From: RGIG3178 sp942492795
GTDB lineage: Bacteria; Bacillota; Clostridia; Christensenellales; QAND01
Reading direction: 5' to 3'
Assembly: GCA_942492795.1 (NCBI GenBank)
Contig: OW818639.1
Span: 496,001-560,000 of the forward strand
Length of the DNA: 64,000 nucleotides
A program made the position numbers and the translations under genes. This document shows, piece by piece, positions 17,405-26,360 of the stretch (position 1 is the stretch's first letter; each line of letters begins with the position of its first letter). The notes beneath the pieces are model-generated. The model worked only from the letters and a program-made list of their open reading frames with translations, was not told where the DNA came from and did not search any database.

Positions 17405-17431
17405 AAAAACTCCCCCCGTTTTTGGGGGGAG
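17405..17431 (-). terminator. Intrinsic terminator of the surface-protein gene
   Basis: On the minus strand CTCCCCCC (17431-17424) pairs with GGGGGGAG (17417-17410) across a 6-nt loop and is followed by five T residues, 40 nt after the stop codon. Confidence 0.92.
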
Positions 17432-17470
17432 TAAGCGTGTATCGACAAACAAAATCGACGTTGCGAGGCA

Positions 17471-19552
17471 TTATCTTCTTCGTCTTGGCCGCAACGGCGG
17501 CAAATCGTCATCCTCGTTCTCATAGCGCAGATGCACCTGCGGCTTTTCGCCTTCATCCGGCATCGGCGGCCTTCGGTGTCCCTGCGGGGTGCTCAGGTCC
17601 GAATCGTACCGCTGATCAAGACTCGCGTTGTGCTCCTCGTCATGCAAGCGCGAGCGGCGCAGGGGCGCTCTGTCTTCGAGCATATCGGGGCGCCGCAGAA
17701 CCCTTTGCTTGGCATCTTCACTGGAATCCGGTGATGCCGACGGCTCGTTCGGATTGGCCAAGGGTCCGTAAACCCTGCTCTGTTCTTCCTCGATGATGCC
17801 GTGACGCGGGAGGTTCTCCTTATCAGCGCCCAGCGTATAGGCGCGGCGTCGTCCGGGCGTTCGCACGCCTTGTGCCGCATCAGTCGCAATCGCACTGCGC
17901 AGAATGGGCTGTGTGTGCTCTATGGAAGAATAACGGCGGTTGGAATCGGGCTGGATCCGCGTCTGATCGCGCTTTGTGGCTATTTGAAGGTCTTCATCGT
18001 CCGAATCCTCCTCCCAATCAACCGCGTTTCTGCGGCGTTTGGAAGATCCCCCGCCTTTGGGTCCGCCTTTGCGCTTCTCCAAAATGATCAGGATCGCCAA
18101 GACGATTCCGGCTATCACGATCAGCACAATGATGACGATCATAATGACAAACAACGTGTGCAGCGTGTCGGAGCTTGAAGGGCTGACGACCTGCGGCGTT
18201 TGCGTCCCCACCTGGCTTGTGACGGATATCTGCTTGGTTGCGGCCATGATGGCGGCGCCAAGCGCGTCGGTGCCTGTCGCGGTAAACGTAAAGGCTCCCG
18301 CCTGCGTAAGCCTGGATACCTTTTTGAGCGTCTGCGTTCCACCGGGGGCCAGCGATATGATGGATCCGAAATCGCCAAGCGCGGTCTCTTTGACGTTGAT
18401 GTTCGATATGGCTTGGCCGCTTATGTTCGTAACGGTGATGGTGAACGTCACATCGCCCGGAAACATCATCGCTATCGGACTTGCCGAAACATCCAGCGTG
18501 AGCGGGCTGCCCGCCTGCAGCACTGTGATGGCGATGGGGGTTGATGTCTTCGTTGCGGAACTTGTACCGGAAGGATAGGTAATGGTGAAGGAGACCGTGC
18601 GCCCGGCTGTCATCGCGACCGGATAGGTGATGTTCAGCAGCTTGGGGGTCGATCCCGTGGTTGCCGCGATGTTGGCGCCGCTTTTCACGATGGTGCCCAA
18701 ATCGTCCGTCACATTGATGCCCGATACCGCAACGGGGCTGTTGTTGGTTATGACGATGCTGAATGTGACGGTATCCCCGGAGGTAAGCTGGGTTTTATCG
18801 ACCGTAGCGGTGACGGACAGCTCAGCTGCCGCAAGCTTGATTAACAACGCCTCCAGCGTTTTCGACTTGGTCGATCCGGCGGCGGTGTATTCCGCCTTCG
18901 GAACGGATGAAATCTCCGCATTGACAACGACGGAGGATGTCTTCGTATGGGACTCGCCCGGGTTGAGGGTTAATCCCGACAGGATGGTTCCCTCCACGCA
19001 CGAATCGGTAAGCGTCAGGTTCGTGATAACGGCGGTACCCGTATTCTTGAAATTGTACGTCAATTTGACGGTATCGCCCATCTGCACCGCTGTGTTGTTC
19101 GCCGTGCGGGTAAACTCGAGTGAGACGGTCTCTGCCCGCAGCGGAACGGTGAAGGTGGCAGTGTTGGTGCCCGATGCCGGCGTACCCGATCCCGCCCAAT
19201 CGATGGTCAGCGTCTTTTCGCGGCCAATATCGCCCGCAGAGATGGTCACACCCGACATGGAAAACGACCGGGAGGCTCCGGCCGCGATGGTTTCATTGAT
19301 TTCGAGCTGATGGTCGTCAACACCCAGCGTCACGGTGGTGATGGCCGCATCCGTATTGTTTTTGAGTACCCCACTTAAGGTAACAGTGCCGCCGGATGCC
19401 GGAAGGCTGGCTGGGTTTAGTGTCAAGCCGCCGACGACGTCCAGGTTTCCGGCGGCATAGGCGATGGTTTGGGGGACAAAAGCCCCGTAAGCAAACAACA
19501 ACGAGGCGCAAAGCGCCATGCAAAGCTTCCGTAAAGAGCGTTTGCGATTCAT
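17471..19552 (-). CDS. Membrane-anchored surface protein with CARDB/DUF11-like repeats
   Basis: This 693-aa protein has a signal peptide (1-34, cleavage near AYA-AG) and four extracellular Ig-like segments (about 35-140, 140-235, 245-345, 350-450) of the kind seen in CARDB and DUF11 proteins, with NNTDAAITTV- and ITNNSPVAV-type turns. A single membrane helix follows (465-491). The cytoplasmic tail of about 200 residues is Arg/Asp/Glu-rich, ends in poly-Arg, and is probably disordered. There is no LPXTG sorting signal. The gene starts 30 nt after ilvE with a GGAGG site, so it may share its transcript. Function is unknown; adhesion or envelope sensing are possible. Confidence 0.8.
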   Translation of the reverse strand: MNRKRSLRKLCMALCASLLFAYGAFVPQTIAYAAGNLDVVGGLTLNPASLPASGGTVTLSGVLKNNTDAAITTVTLGVDDHQLEINETIAAGASRSFSMSGVTISAGDIGREKTLTIDWAGSGTPASGTNTATFTVPLRAETVSLEFTRTANNTAVQMGDTVKLTYNFKNTGTAVITNLTLTDSCVEGTILSGLTLNPGESHTKTSSVVVNAEISSVPKAEYTAAGSTKSKTLEALLIKLAAAELSVTATVDKTQLTSGDTVTFSIVITNNSPVAVSGINVTDDLGTIVKSGANIAATTGSTPKLLNITYPVAMTAGRTVSFTITYPSGTSSATKTSTPIAITVLQAGSPLTLDVSASPIAMMFPGDVTFTITVTNISGQAISNINVKETALGDFGSIISLAPGGTQTLKKVSRLTQAGAFTFTATGTDALGAAIMAATKQISVTSQVGTQTPQVVSPSSSDTLHTLFVIMIVIIVLIVIAGIVLAILIILEKRKGGPKGGGSSKRRRNAVDWEEDSDDEDLQIATKRDQTRIQPDSNRRYSSIEHTQPILRSAIATDAAQGVRTPGRRRAYTLGADKENLPRHGIIEEEQSRVYGPLANPNEPSASPDSSEDAKQRVLRRPDMLEDRAPLRRSRLHDEEHNASLDQRYDSDLSTPQGHRRPPMPDEGEKPQVHLRYENEDDDLPPLRPRRRR

Positions 19553-19582
19553 GGTTTCCTCCTCAGGCGCAAGGTATCTGCG

Positions 19583-20647
19583 TCACAGGGATACTGTCCA
19601 ATTCATCTCATCCGGTACCAGCCCGAATTGGATGCCGGTCAGTGCGTTGTAGATACTCTCCGCGCAGGGGCCCATTTCTCCGTTTGCCACCTGCAGGTCT
19701 TCCCCTTTATAGATAAGGTGCCCGACGGGCGATATAACGGCTGCCGTACCCGATCCGAACACCTCTTCAAGCGTGCCGTTCTGATGTGCTTCGTACACTT
19801 CGTCGATGCTGATCGGACGCTCCTGTACCTCAAAGCCCAATTTGGGTGCCAGCTCCAACACGCTCTTGCGCGTGATGCCGCCCAAAATGGAACCCTGCAG
19901 CGTGGGCGTGATGAGTTTGCCGTTTATCTTGAAGAAAATGTTCATCGAACCGACTTCCTCGATGTATTTGCGCTCTACACCGTCAAGCCACAACACCTGC
20001 GCGCAGCCGTTCTCCTTTGCGGTTTGGTCCGCGATCAGGCTGACCGCATAGTTGCCCGCAGCTTTGGCAAATCCCATGCCGCCGCGGACGGAACGGACGT
20101 ATTCGTTCTCCACGAGGATCTTGACGGGTTTTAGCCCTTCGGAATAATATGCGCCAACGGGCGAGAGTACGATCATAAACGCGTACGTTTCCGCCACATG
20201 TACACCCAGAGCGGCGTCCAGCGCAATTGCAAACGGGCGGATATACAAAGACGTTCCCGGGGTTCTGGGTACCCAGTCCGCATCTATTTTAAGCAGCTCT
20301 TTCAAATAGCCGTAGACCTGATCGACATCGATTTGCGGAATGCAAAGCCGTTGTGCGCTGCGGTTGAAGCGAAGGAGGTTCTCCATCGGGCGGAACAGAC
20401 GGATGGACCCGTCCGGCCAGCGATAGGCTTTGAGCCCTTCGAAAATCGCCTGCCCGTAGTGCAGCACCATCGCAGATGGTTCCATCAAAAACGGCGCATA
20501 TTCGACGATACGCGCATCGTGCCAGCCGCGGCCTTTGGTATAATTCATCACAAACATATGGTCGGTAAAAACTTTTCCAAAGCCCAGCTTGCTTTCATCC
20601 GAGGGTTTTGCTTTCGGATGCAGGGTCTTTTCTATTGTAAGCTCCAT
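19583..20647 (-). CDS. ilvE: Branched-chain amino-acid aminotransferase
   Basis: This 354-aa class IV PLP enzyme interconverts Val/Leu/Ile and their 2-oxo acids. It shows HYGQAIFEGLKAYR, the PLP-lysine region GMGFAKAAGNYA, the EVGSMNIFF block and the phosphate-binding GSGTAAVISPVG. Length and order match the long (eukaryotic/Gram-positive) IlvE type. The start has GGGGG 8 nt upstream. It has its own promoter inside the end of yigZ and is followed closely by the surface-protein gene. Confidence 0.95.
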   Translation of the reverse strand: MELTIEKTLHPKAKPSDESKLGFGKVFTDHMFVMNYTKGRGWHDARIVEYAPFLMEPSAMVLHYGQAIFEGLKAYRWPDGSIRLFRPMENLLRFNRSAQRLCIPQIDVDQVYGYLKELLKIDADWVPRTPGTSLYIRPFAIALDAALGVHVAETYAFMIVLSPVGAYYSEGLKPVKILVENEYVRSVRGGMGFAKAAGNYAVSLIADQTAKENGCAQVLWLDGVERKYIEEVGSMNIFFKINGKLITPTLQGSILGGITRKSVLELAPKLGFEVQERPISIDEVYEAHQNGTLEEVFGSGTAAVISPVGHLIYKGEDLQVANGEMGPCAESIYNALTGIQFGLVPDEMNWTVSL

Positions 20648-20674
20648 ACTGTTTTCCCCCTATATAATGCTTGT

Positions 20675-20704
20675 ATTGTAGCCGTTCCCATGGGTAAATG
20701 TCAA
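20675..20704 (-). promoter_or_regulatory. SigA-type promoter of ilvE
   Basis: On the minus strand TTGACA (20704-20699), an 18-nt spacer and TACAAT (20680-20675). The -35 box overlaps the yigZ stop codon. Confidence 0.75.
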
Positions 20705-21345
20705 ATATTTGCCGTAGGGTTAGGCCAGTTAACCAAAGTCTCCTCCAAAATCGTACAGGTGGCACAACCCGCACATAGTTCCTGGATTTCCTGCACGAGC
20801 GCGTCTTCATCGCCCTTTTTGCAGAGCACATGGATGCTTACGCTCTGTGCGAATTCGCTTCTTTGCACGATGGATCCGGCGCTTTTGACAAACCGCTCCA
20901 CCTTTTGAAACATGGCGTATTCGCACTGTATCAGAAGTGCTTGTGCAACCACCATCTCGCAGATTTGGGCTGCGTCGACGGCCGCCGTGCATGCGGCTCC
21001 ATACGCTCGAACCAGCCCGTTTGCGCCCAGCTGTACGCCGCCATAGTATCGGACAACCGCTACGAGCACATAGGATAGCTGCTTTTTAAGCAGCACCTCC
21101 AATATCGGCTGCCCCGCCGTCCCCTGCGGTTCATTGTCGTCGGAGTACTTTATCTGATTCGCGGTCTCGCCGATGATATAGGCATAGCAGTGGTGCGTCG
21201 CCGCGTAATGCGCCTTTTTCAACGCATCCAGCGCCTTGATCGCCTGTTGCGCATCCTGAACCGGATAGGCAAACGCCAAGAAGCGGCTTTTTTTGACAAC
21301 AGTTTCCGCAAAGGATTCCGAGGCTATGGTGCGGTAGCCCCTCAA
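20701..21345 (-). CDS. YigZ / IMPACT-family protein
   Basis: This 214-aa protein belongs to UPF0029 (YigZ/IMPACT). It has the conserved segments KKSRFLAF, SDDNEPQGTAGQPILEVL and VVRYYGGVQLGANGLVRAYG, and a C-terminal ferredoxin-like DUF1949-type domain. Eukaryotic IMPACT restrains Gcn2; the bacterial role is uncertain. The likely start is TTG at 21345, overlapping the tyrS stop by 4 nt (TTGA), so it is coupled to tyrS. No better-placed start gives the conserved N-terminus. Confidence 0.9.
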   Translation of the reverse strand: MRGYRTIASESFAETVVKKSRFLAFAYPVQDAQQAIKALDALKKAHYAATHHCYAYIIGETANQIKYSDDNEPQGTAGQPILEVLLKKQLSYVLVAVVRYYGGVQLGANGLVRAYGAACTAAVDAAQICEMVVAQALLIQCEYAMFQKVERFVKSAGSIVQRSEFAQSVSIHVLCKKGDEDALVQEIQELCAGCATCTILEETLVNWPNPTANI

Positions 21346-22562
21346 CGCTGCAACATCACGCGATGGTATGCTTTTTTGCCTTTTCGAATGATAACACCGG
21401 TCTTTAAGGCCGTCTCATCCATCGGCTGATTCAAGTCATACACGCGCGCATCGTCCACGGTAACGCCCCCGCCTTCGATCAACCGCCGGGCTTCGCCTTT
21501 GCTCTTGCAAAGTCCGCACAGCACCAGCATATCCACAACGGTCGGATTCTGCGCGAACTGATCGCATGTGATGACGGTCGTCGGCATGTTCAGGATATCC
21601 CCGCCGCTGCCAAACAGCGCTTCGCTGGCCTGCTCGGCATTTTGCGCTTCGGTTTGCCCGTGGACCATTTTGGTCACCTCAAAGGCCAACCGCTTTTTGG
21701 CCAGGTTGATGTCCGTGTCCTTCAGGCTGCCCAGTTTTTCAATCTCGTCAATATCCAAATATGTCAAAAGCAACAGGCATTCCTTAACCTTGCTGTCCTC
21801 GACGTTGCGCCAGTACTGATAGAAATCATAGGGGCTCGTCTTTTTGGGATCAAGCCAAAGCGCGCCCTTGGCGGTCTTGCCCATCTTGGTGCCGTCGCTG
21901 TTGGTCAGAAGCTGGAACGTCATCGCATAGGCGCTGCCCTTTTCCAGACGGCGGATCAAATCTGCTCCCGCCAGGATATTGCTCCACTGGTCATCGCCGC
22001 CAAGCTGTAAGACACAGTTTTGCGTCCGGTACAAATGCAGAAAATCGTAGGCCTGCATAATCATATAGTTGAACTCAAGGAACGTCAGGCCTTCTTCATA
22101 GCGGCTTTTGTAGCACTCCGCCGCCAACATGCGGTTGACGGTAAAGCAGGTGCCCACTTCCCGAAGAAGTCCGATATAGTTGAGCTTCAACAGCCAGTCC
22201 GCGTTGTTGACCATCATGGCCCGTCCTTCGGAAAAATCCAAAAAGCGGGACATCTGAACCTTGAGCGCCTCGGCGTTTTTGGCAATCTGTTCGAGCGGCA
22301 TCATGGTCCGAAGATCGTTCCGCCCGGAGGGATCGCCAACCGTAGCCGTGCCGCCGCCTACCAGAATAATGGGTTTGTGGCCGGCTTTTTGCAGATGGCT
22401 CATCGCCATAAGCTGCATAAAATGTCCGACATGACAACTGTCCGCGGTCGGATCATAACCCGTATAGAACGTCACTTGCTTTTCGCCTAGCAGTTCCTTG
22501 ATCTCTGGGTGGCTTACCTGTTTTATGAATCCGCGCTGCATCAGCACATCGTAGGCGTTCAT
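21342..22562 (-). CDS. tyrS: Tyrosyl-tRNA synthetase
   Basis: This 406-aa class Ic synthetase charges tRNA-Tyr. The HIGH signature reads HVGH (44-47), the KMSKS loop reads KMGKT (226-230), the Tyr-binding part includes YMIMQAYDF and GGDDQWSNI, and an S4 RNA-binding domain ends the protein. I chose the ATG at 22562, 9 nt after AAGGAG; the ATG at 22571 touches the ribosome site. It lies 5 nt after the aminotransferase gene, so no separate promoter or T-box is present. Confidence 0.95.
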   Translation of the reverse strand: MNAYDVLMQRGFIKQVSHPEIKELLGEKQVTFYTGYDPTADSCHVGHFMQLMAMSHLQKAGHKPIILVGGGTATVGDPSGRNDLRTMMPLEQIAKNAEALKVQMSRFLDFSEGRAMMVNNADWLLKLNYIGLLREVGTCFTVNRMLAAECYKSRYEEGLTFLEFNYMIMQAYDFLHLYRTQNCVLQLGGDDQWSNILAGADLIRRLEKGSAYAMTFQLLTNSDGTKMGKTAKGALWLDPKKTSPYDFYQYWRNVEDSKVKECLLLLTYLDIDEIEKLGSLKDTDINLAKKRLAFEVTKMVHGQTEAQNAEQASEALFGSGGDILNMPTTVITCDQFAQNPTVVDMLVLCGLCKSKGEARRLIEGGGVTVDDARVYDLNQPMDETALKTGVIIRKGKKAYHRVMLQR

Positions 22563-22567
22563 GCGGA

Positions 22568-23764
22568 TCATCTCCTTCCGTTTTGAAACTGTATCTGTTC
22601 ACAGAATAATTCTCCCAGACGTTGCATGCCTTCCTCTATACGCGTTGGCTCGCTGGCGGAAAAATTCAGCCGAATGGTGTTCAAATGCCCGCCTTCCGGG
22701 TAGAAGAACGTCCCCGGAACATATGCCACCTTGCGCTGTACAGCCTTGAATGCAAGTTCTTTGGCATCGATGCCCTGGGGCAATTCACACCACACGAACA
22801 GGCCGCCTTCGGGGGACGTATGCTTTGCGTCTTGCGGGAAGTATTCAAATGCGTCCATCATGGTTTTCAATTGTATGCGATAGGGCGGCAAAATCTCTTC
22901 GATATGCGAAAAGTAATGGCCTTCGCGGATATACGCGTCCACCACCGCCTGGCTTAAGTTGCTGGTATGCGTATCCGCCCCCTGTTTGTTGACGACCATG
23001 GCGCGCAGGATATCCGGTTTCGCTATCGCAGCGCCTACGCGCAGTCCGGGGGAAACGGTTTTGGAAAAGCTGATCAGATGCACGACACGTCCTTGCGTAT
23101 CAAACGAAGCGACGGCGGGAAGCGCCTTCCCGTAATAGCGAAGGCTGCCGTAAGGATCGTCTTCCAACACAAACGTATCGTAGCGGTTTGCCAGATCGGC
23201 TATCTGCCGGCGCTTCTGTGCACTCATCGTACAGCCGGTGGGATTGTGGAATGTTGGGATGGTATAGAAGAATTTGGGCTTGTGTTGCGCCATCGCCTGC
23301 TCGAGTTTTTCGATGTTGACGCCGTCATTTTCCATCTCGACGCCGATGACGTTGGCCTGATAGCTCGCAAATATCTGCAATGCGCCCAAAAACGTCGGCG
23401 ATTCGCACAAGATGACATCGCCGGGATTGATCATAACCTTGGTGAACAACTCGATGCCCTGGCTCGAACCGGTAAGGATCAGTACGTTTTCCATGCCGCA
23501 TGCGATGCCGCGCGGCTTGATAACTTCGATGACCGATTCGCGCAGCGGCGCCCAGCCTTCGGTTACGCCATATTGAAGGATCTTGGCCCCCTGCTGTGTG
23601 ATCAGACGTCCGCAGAGCTCCGCGATCGTTGCGGCAGGAAAGCTGCGGGCATTTGGCAGCCCGCCCGCAAAGGAAATGATTTCGGGATTTTCCGTCATCT
23701 TCAATATTTCGCGTATGGCACTGCCCGAGAGTGATTCCATGCGCGTTGCAAACGAGGGGTGCAT
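22568..23764 (-). CDS. PLP-dependent aminotransferase (2-aminoadipate/aromatic type, class I)
   Basis: This 398-aa fold-type I aminotransferase resembles the LysN/ARO8 and MocR-catalytic-domain group. It has ISFAGGLPNARSFP, the YGVTEGWAPLRE block, NPTG in TFHNPTGCTMS, the aspartate in VLEDDPYG, and the PLP-lysine segment SFSKTVSPGLRVG. The substrate is probably an aromatic, branched or 2-aminoadipate-type amino acid. I chose the ATG at 23764, which has AAAGGAG 7 nt upstream. The GTG at 23791 also has a site, but that site lies at or before the predicted transcription start. Confidence 0.88.
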   Translation of the reverse strand: MHPSFATRMESLSGSAIREILKMTENPEIISFAGGLPNARSFPAATIAELCGRLITQQGAKILQYGVTEGWAPLRESVIEVIKPRGIACGMENVLILTGSSQGIELFTKVMINPGDVILCESPTFLGALQIFASYQANVIGVEMENDGVNIEKLEQAMAQHKPKFFYTIPTFHNPTGCTMSAQKRRQIADLANRYDTFVLEDDPYGSLRYYGKALPAVASFDTQGRVVHLISFSKTVSPGLRVGAAIAKPDILRAMVVNKQGADTHTSNLSQAVVDAYIREGHYFSHIEEILPPYRIQLKTMMDAFEYFPQDAKHTSPEGGLFVWCELPQGIDAKELAFKAVQRKVAYVPGTFFYPEGGHLNTIRLNFSASEPTRIEEGMQRLGELFCEQIQFQNGRR

Positions 23765-23802
23765 TCCATTGCTCCTTTTTTCACTTTTCACCGTTTCTCC
23801 TT

Positions 23803-23830
23803 ATTTTACATCATCCCGCCCTGCTGTCAA
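23803..23830 (-). promoter_or_regulatory. SigA-type promoter of aminotransferase-tyrS-yigZ
   Basis: On the minus strand TTGACA (23830-23825), a 16-nt spacer and TAAAAT (23808-23803). Transcription should start near 23796, about 32 nt before the chosen ATG. Confidence 0.85.
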
Positions 23831-23852
23831 CCACTCGGCATTCATGTATAAT
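23824..23852 (+). promoter_or_regulatory. Possible second plus-strand promoter
   Basis: CTGTCA (23824-23829), 17 nt and a perfect TATAAT (23847-23852) point toward the ABC-transporter operon 290 nt away. The 377-nt gap 23765-24141 otherwise holds only the flanking promoters. An 82-codon reading frame from 23864 has no ribosome site. Confidence 0.35.
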
Positions 23853-24080
23853 TATGCGATGCGCGTCTCGGAGGCTCTGCGGCGCTTATCTTTTTCTTTC
23901 CCGCATCGTTTTGACCGACCGGTGCTTTCTATACGATTTATCTTACCAGACTTTTTCAAACCACGCTTTGCTGCTGAACAGGAAAAATCCGGCACTGCTG
24001 CTTCCCATTCGCCAACGGCAACATTTATGCATATATCAATGTATTGTTTGTATTTTTATCCATTGTTTTCGGAAAATGCC

Positions 24081-24108
24081 TTGACGACACTTTCCCTTGT
24101 GATATAAT
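24081..24108 (+). promoter_or_regulatory. SigA-type promoter of the amino-acid ABC operon
   Basis: TTGACG (24081-24086), a 16-nt spacer and a perfect TATAAT (24103-24108), 33 nt before the start codon. Confidence 0.85.
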
Positions 24109-24141
24109 GGGCTAAGCAATAATGCATATGGGGAGGCTATT

Positions 24142-24942
24142 ATGAAAAAGACGAGTAAAATCTTTGTCCTTTTAATGTGTCTGGCGCTGTTGGCATCCGT
24201 GATCGGTTGTACCGCACAAGGTCCCGCAGCAACGTCCACTCCGAAACCGGCGACCAAGTTGGACGCGATCAAAGCGAAGGGTTACATCGTTTGGGGAACC
24301 AACGCGGCGTTTCCGCCGTTTGAACTCAAGGACAGCGCCGGCAAAGTGATCGGCGTGGATAAGGACATCGCGCAGGCTGTTGCCGACGCGCTTAACGTTA
24401 CGCTTCGCGTAGAGGACATGGAGTTCGACTCCCTGCCGGCAGCGTTGAAAAGCGGCAAGATCGATTTCATCGGAGCAGGCTTTTCCAAGACGGAAGAGCG
24501 CGCGAAGAGCATGGATTTCAGCGTTGACTACTATACGGCAGTTCAGGTCGTCATCGTCAAAGACGGATCGAAAATTGCAACCGAAGCCGATTTGAAGAAC
24601 AAGAAGATCGGCGTTCAGACCGGCACCACCGGCAGCTTCATCGCGGAAGAGATTTCCGGCGTCAAAATGAGCAACTATAATTCCCTGACGCTCGCCTGCC
24701 AGGATCTGAAAAACGGCCGCATCGATGCCGTCATCGGGGATAACCTTCCCATCACCATGATACAGGGCCAGATCAGCGGATTGACCATCGTGTCCGCCAT
24801 CAAGTACGACGAAGAGAAATACGCGCTCGCCGTGGACAAAGGCAACGCGGAACTTTTAACCGAAATCAACAAGGTGCTCAACACGTTGATCACCAAAGGC
24901 ACCATTGCGGAGAAGATCAAACTGTATTCCACAACGGAATAA
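24142..24942 (+). CDS. Amino-acid ABC transporter, substrate-binding lipoprotein
   Basis: This 266-aa protein has a lipoprotein signal peptide with lipobox VIGC (Cys23), then an SBP-bac-3 domain: KGYIVWGTNAAFPPFELKD, the hinge region, and GKIDFIGAGFSKTEERAKSMDFS. It should be tethered outside the membrane and deliver a polar amino acid to the permease downstream. The ribosome site GGGGAGG lies 7 nt before the ATG. A 15-bp hairpin separates it from the permease gene. Confidence 0.93.
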   Translation: MKKTSKIFVLLMCLALLASVIGCTAQGPAATSTPKPATKLDAIKAKGYIVWGTNAAFPPFELKDSAGKVIGVDKDIAQAVADALNVTLRVEDMEFDSLPAALKSGKIDFIGAGFSKTEERAKSMDFSVDYYTAVQVVIVKDGSKIATEADLKNKKIGVQTGTTGSFIAEEISGVKMSNYNSLTLACQDLKNGRIDAVIGDNLPITMIQGQISGLTIVSAIKYDEEKYALAVDKGNAELLTEINKVLNTLITKGTIAEKIKLYSTTE

Positions 24943-24960
24943 CACTCCCTTTAGAACTAA

Positions 24961-24993
24961 TGCAAAGCCACTGCCACAGGCAGTGGCTTTGCA
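24961..24993 (+). promoter_or_regulatory. Strong intercistronic hairpin between binding protein and permease
   Basis: A perfect 15-bp stem (24961-24975 with 24979-24993) has a 3-nt loop and no T run. Such hairpins protect the upstream mRNA or cause partial termination, keeping binding protein in excess of permease. The effect here is inference. Confidence 0.7.
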
Positions 24994-25029
24994 ACTTCGT
25001 TCCCGGGGTAAGAGAAGGGAGGAAATGCC

Positions 25030-25710
25030 ATGGGATTGTTGGAGAGCACGAGCAGTGTCATCTATTCCAATCTGATACGCGAGAGCCGTTATCTGATGTT
25101 TTTCAAAGGGCTGAGCGTAACGCTGCAGATCACGGTGTTTGCGCTTTTAATGGGCATCGTCATCGGCATCGTGGTGGCTGTGCTTAGGATTTGGAACGTG
25201 CGCATCCTGTCATCGATTGCCAAGGGATACGTCAGCATCATCCGCGGAACACCGGCGGTGGTGCAGTTGGTCATCATCTATTACGCGATACTGGCGGATG
25301 TGAACCTGCCCAAAGTACTCATAGCCTCTGTCGCTTTTGCCATCAATTCGGGCGCCTATATATCGGAGCTTATCCGGGCAGGCATTCTGGCGGTGGATCG
25401 CGGGCAGACGGAAGCTTCCCGTTCGCTTGGCATGACGAATTATCAGACGATGCGGCGTGTCATCATTCCCCAGGCCATCAAATACATTTTGCCTGCGCTG
25501 GTCAACGAATGTATACAGGTTCTCAAGGAGACGGCCATCGCGGGCTATATCGCACTGGATGATCTGACACGGACAGGCGATATCATCCGCTCCCGTACCT
25601 TTGATCCGTTTACGCCGTTTATCGTCGTTGCCGTCATCTATTTCTACACCACCACCATCCTGTCGATCTTCGCGCAAAAACTCGAAACGAAGCTGCGCTC
25701 GTCGGATTAA
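25030..25710 (+). CDS. Amino-acid ABC transporter permease
   Basis: This 226-aa membrane protein is of the His/Glu/Gln/Arg/opine permease family. It has about five transmembrane segments and the cytoplasmic EAA loop EASRSLGMTNYQTMRRVIIPQ, which docks the ATPase. RGTPAVVQL follows an early helix as usual. GGGAGG lies 7 nt before the ATG. The gene that follows is not an ATPase, so the energising subunit must be encoded elsewhere. Confidence 0.93.
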   Translation: MGLLESTSSVIYSNLIRESRYLMFFKGLSVTLQITVFALLMGIVIGIVVAVLRIWNVRILSSIAKGYVSIIRGTPAVVQLVIIYYAILADVNLPKVLIASVAFAINSGAYISELIRAGILAVDRGQTEASRSLGMTNYQTMRRVIIPQAIKYILPALVNECIQVLKETAIAGYIALDDLTRTGDIIRSRTFDPFTPFIVVAVIYFYTTTILSIFAQKLETKLRSSD

Positions 25711-25723
25711 GAAAGGGAAAAAA

Positions 25724-26284
25724 ATGGCGGATGCACGAAATGTATATCTGTTGCTCTTCTTTCTGTTGGCACTGCCCACGGTGTATTACAGCCTCAAAAA
25801 GCGCGGTGAAAGCGCCGACAAAAAAAAGAAGGCGTTTCTGTTGGCACTGATGGGTTCGCTTGTTGTCGTGTGGGCCGTATTGGGCGTCGTCTTCTATCGC
25901 TATACCATCAACCGGCAGGTATTGATCATTGCCGAACGCGGCGCCACAACCTTATACCGTGCGGGCACGGCAAGCGGGGATTTGGCCCAAAGCCTTATAG
26001 CAGAAGGTATTTCCGAAGCGTCAGGCGTGGATGGCACAAAGACCGGTCCCTGGTCTTCGTTTAAGGGTGCCGATCTGTTGATCCCGGAAAAAACGCTGAC
26101 GATCGACAACATCAAGTATTACCCGGTCGTGCTTGAAAAGGCGAACGGCGAACGTCTGCTGTTGGCGTTTGACATACAAGAGGGCGTACCCAAGAGTGTC
26201 ATCCTGCACGCACGCATCTATTGGCCGGAGGAGATCGGAACGCTTTTGAACCGGATAACCTATTTCAAGGCCGGAACCATATAG
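25724..26284 (+). CDS. Hypothetical membrane protein after the permease
   Basis: This 186-aa protein has two hydrophobic segments (about 7-23 and 37-58) followed by a soluble domain of about 125 residues that I do not recognise. It starts 13 nt after the permease stop with AAAGGG as ribosome site, so it belongs to the ABC operon. It occupies the position where the ATP-binding subunit normally sits, but it has no Walker motifs. Confidence 0.7.
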   Translation: MADARNVYLLLFFLLALPTVYYSLKKRGESADKKKKAFLLALMGSLVVVWAVLGVVFYRYTINRQVLIIAERGATTLYRAGTASGDLAQSLIAEGISEASGVDGTKTGPWSSFKGADLLIPEKTLTIDNIKYYPVVLEKANGERLLLAFDIQEGVPKSVILHARIYWPEEIGTLLNRITYFKAGTI

Positions 26285-26306
26285 AAAATCGGCAAATCAC
26301 AAAAGC

Positions 26307-26334
26307 AAAAAAGCTCCGCAAAAGGAGCTTTTTT
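26307..26334. terminator. Bidirectional intrinsic terminator
   Basis: AAAAAAGCTCC (26307-26317) and GGAGCTTTTTT (26324-26334) give T runs on both strands between convergent genes. Confidence 0.92.
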
Positions 26335-26360
26335 AATTCAATCATATAGTTGGAAGGTTG

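Noticed and set aside
23864..24112. 82-codon plus-strand frame between the divergent promoters
   Set aside because: It has no ribosome site, poor codon pattern and no recognisable motif, and it runs through the ABC-operon promoter.
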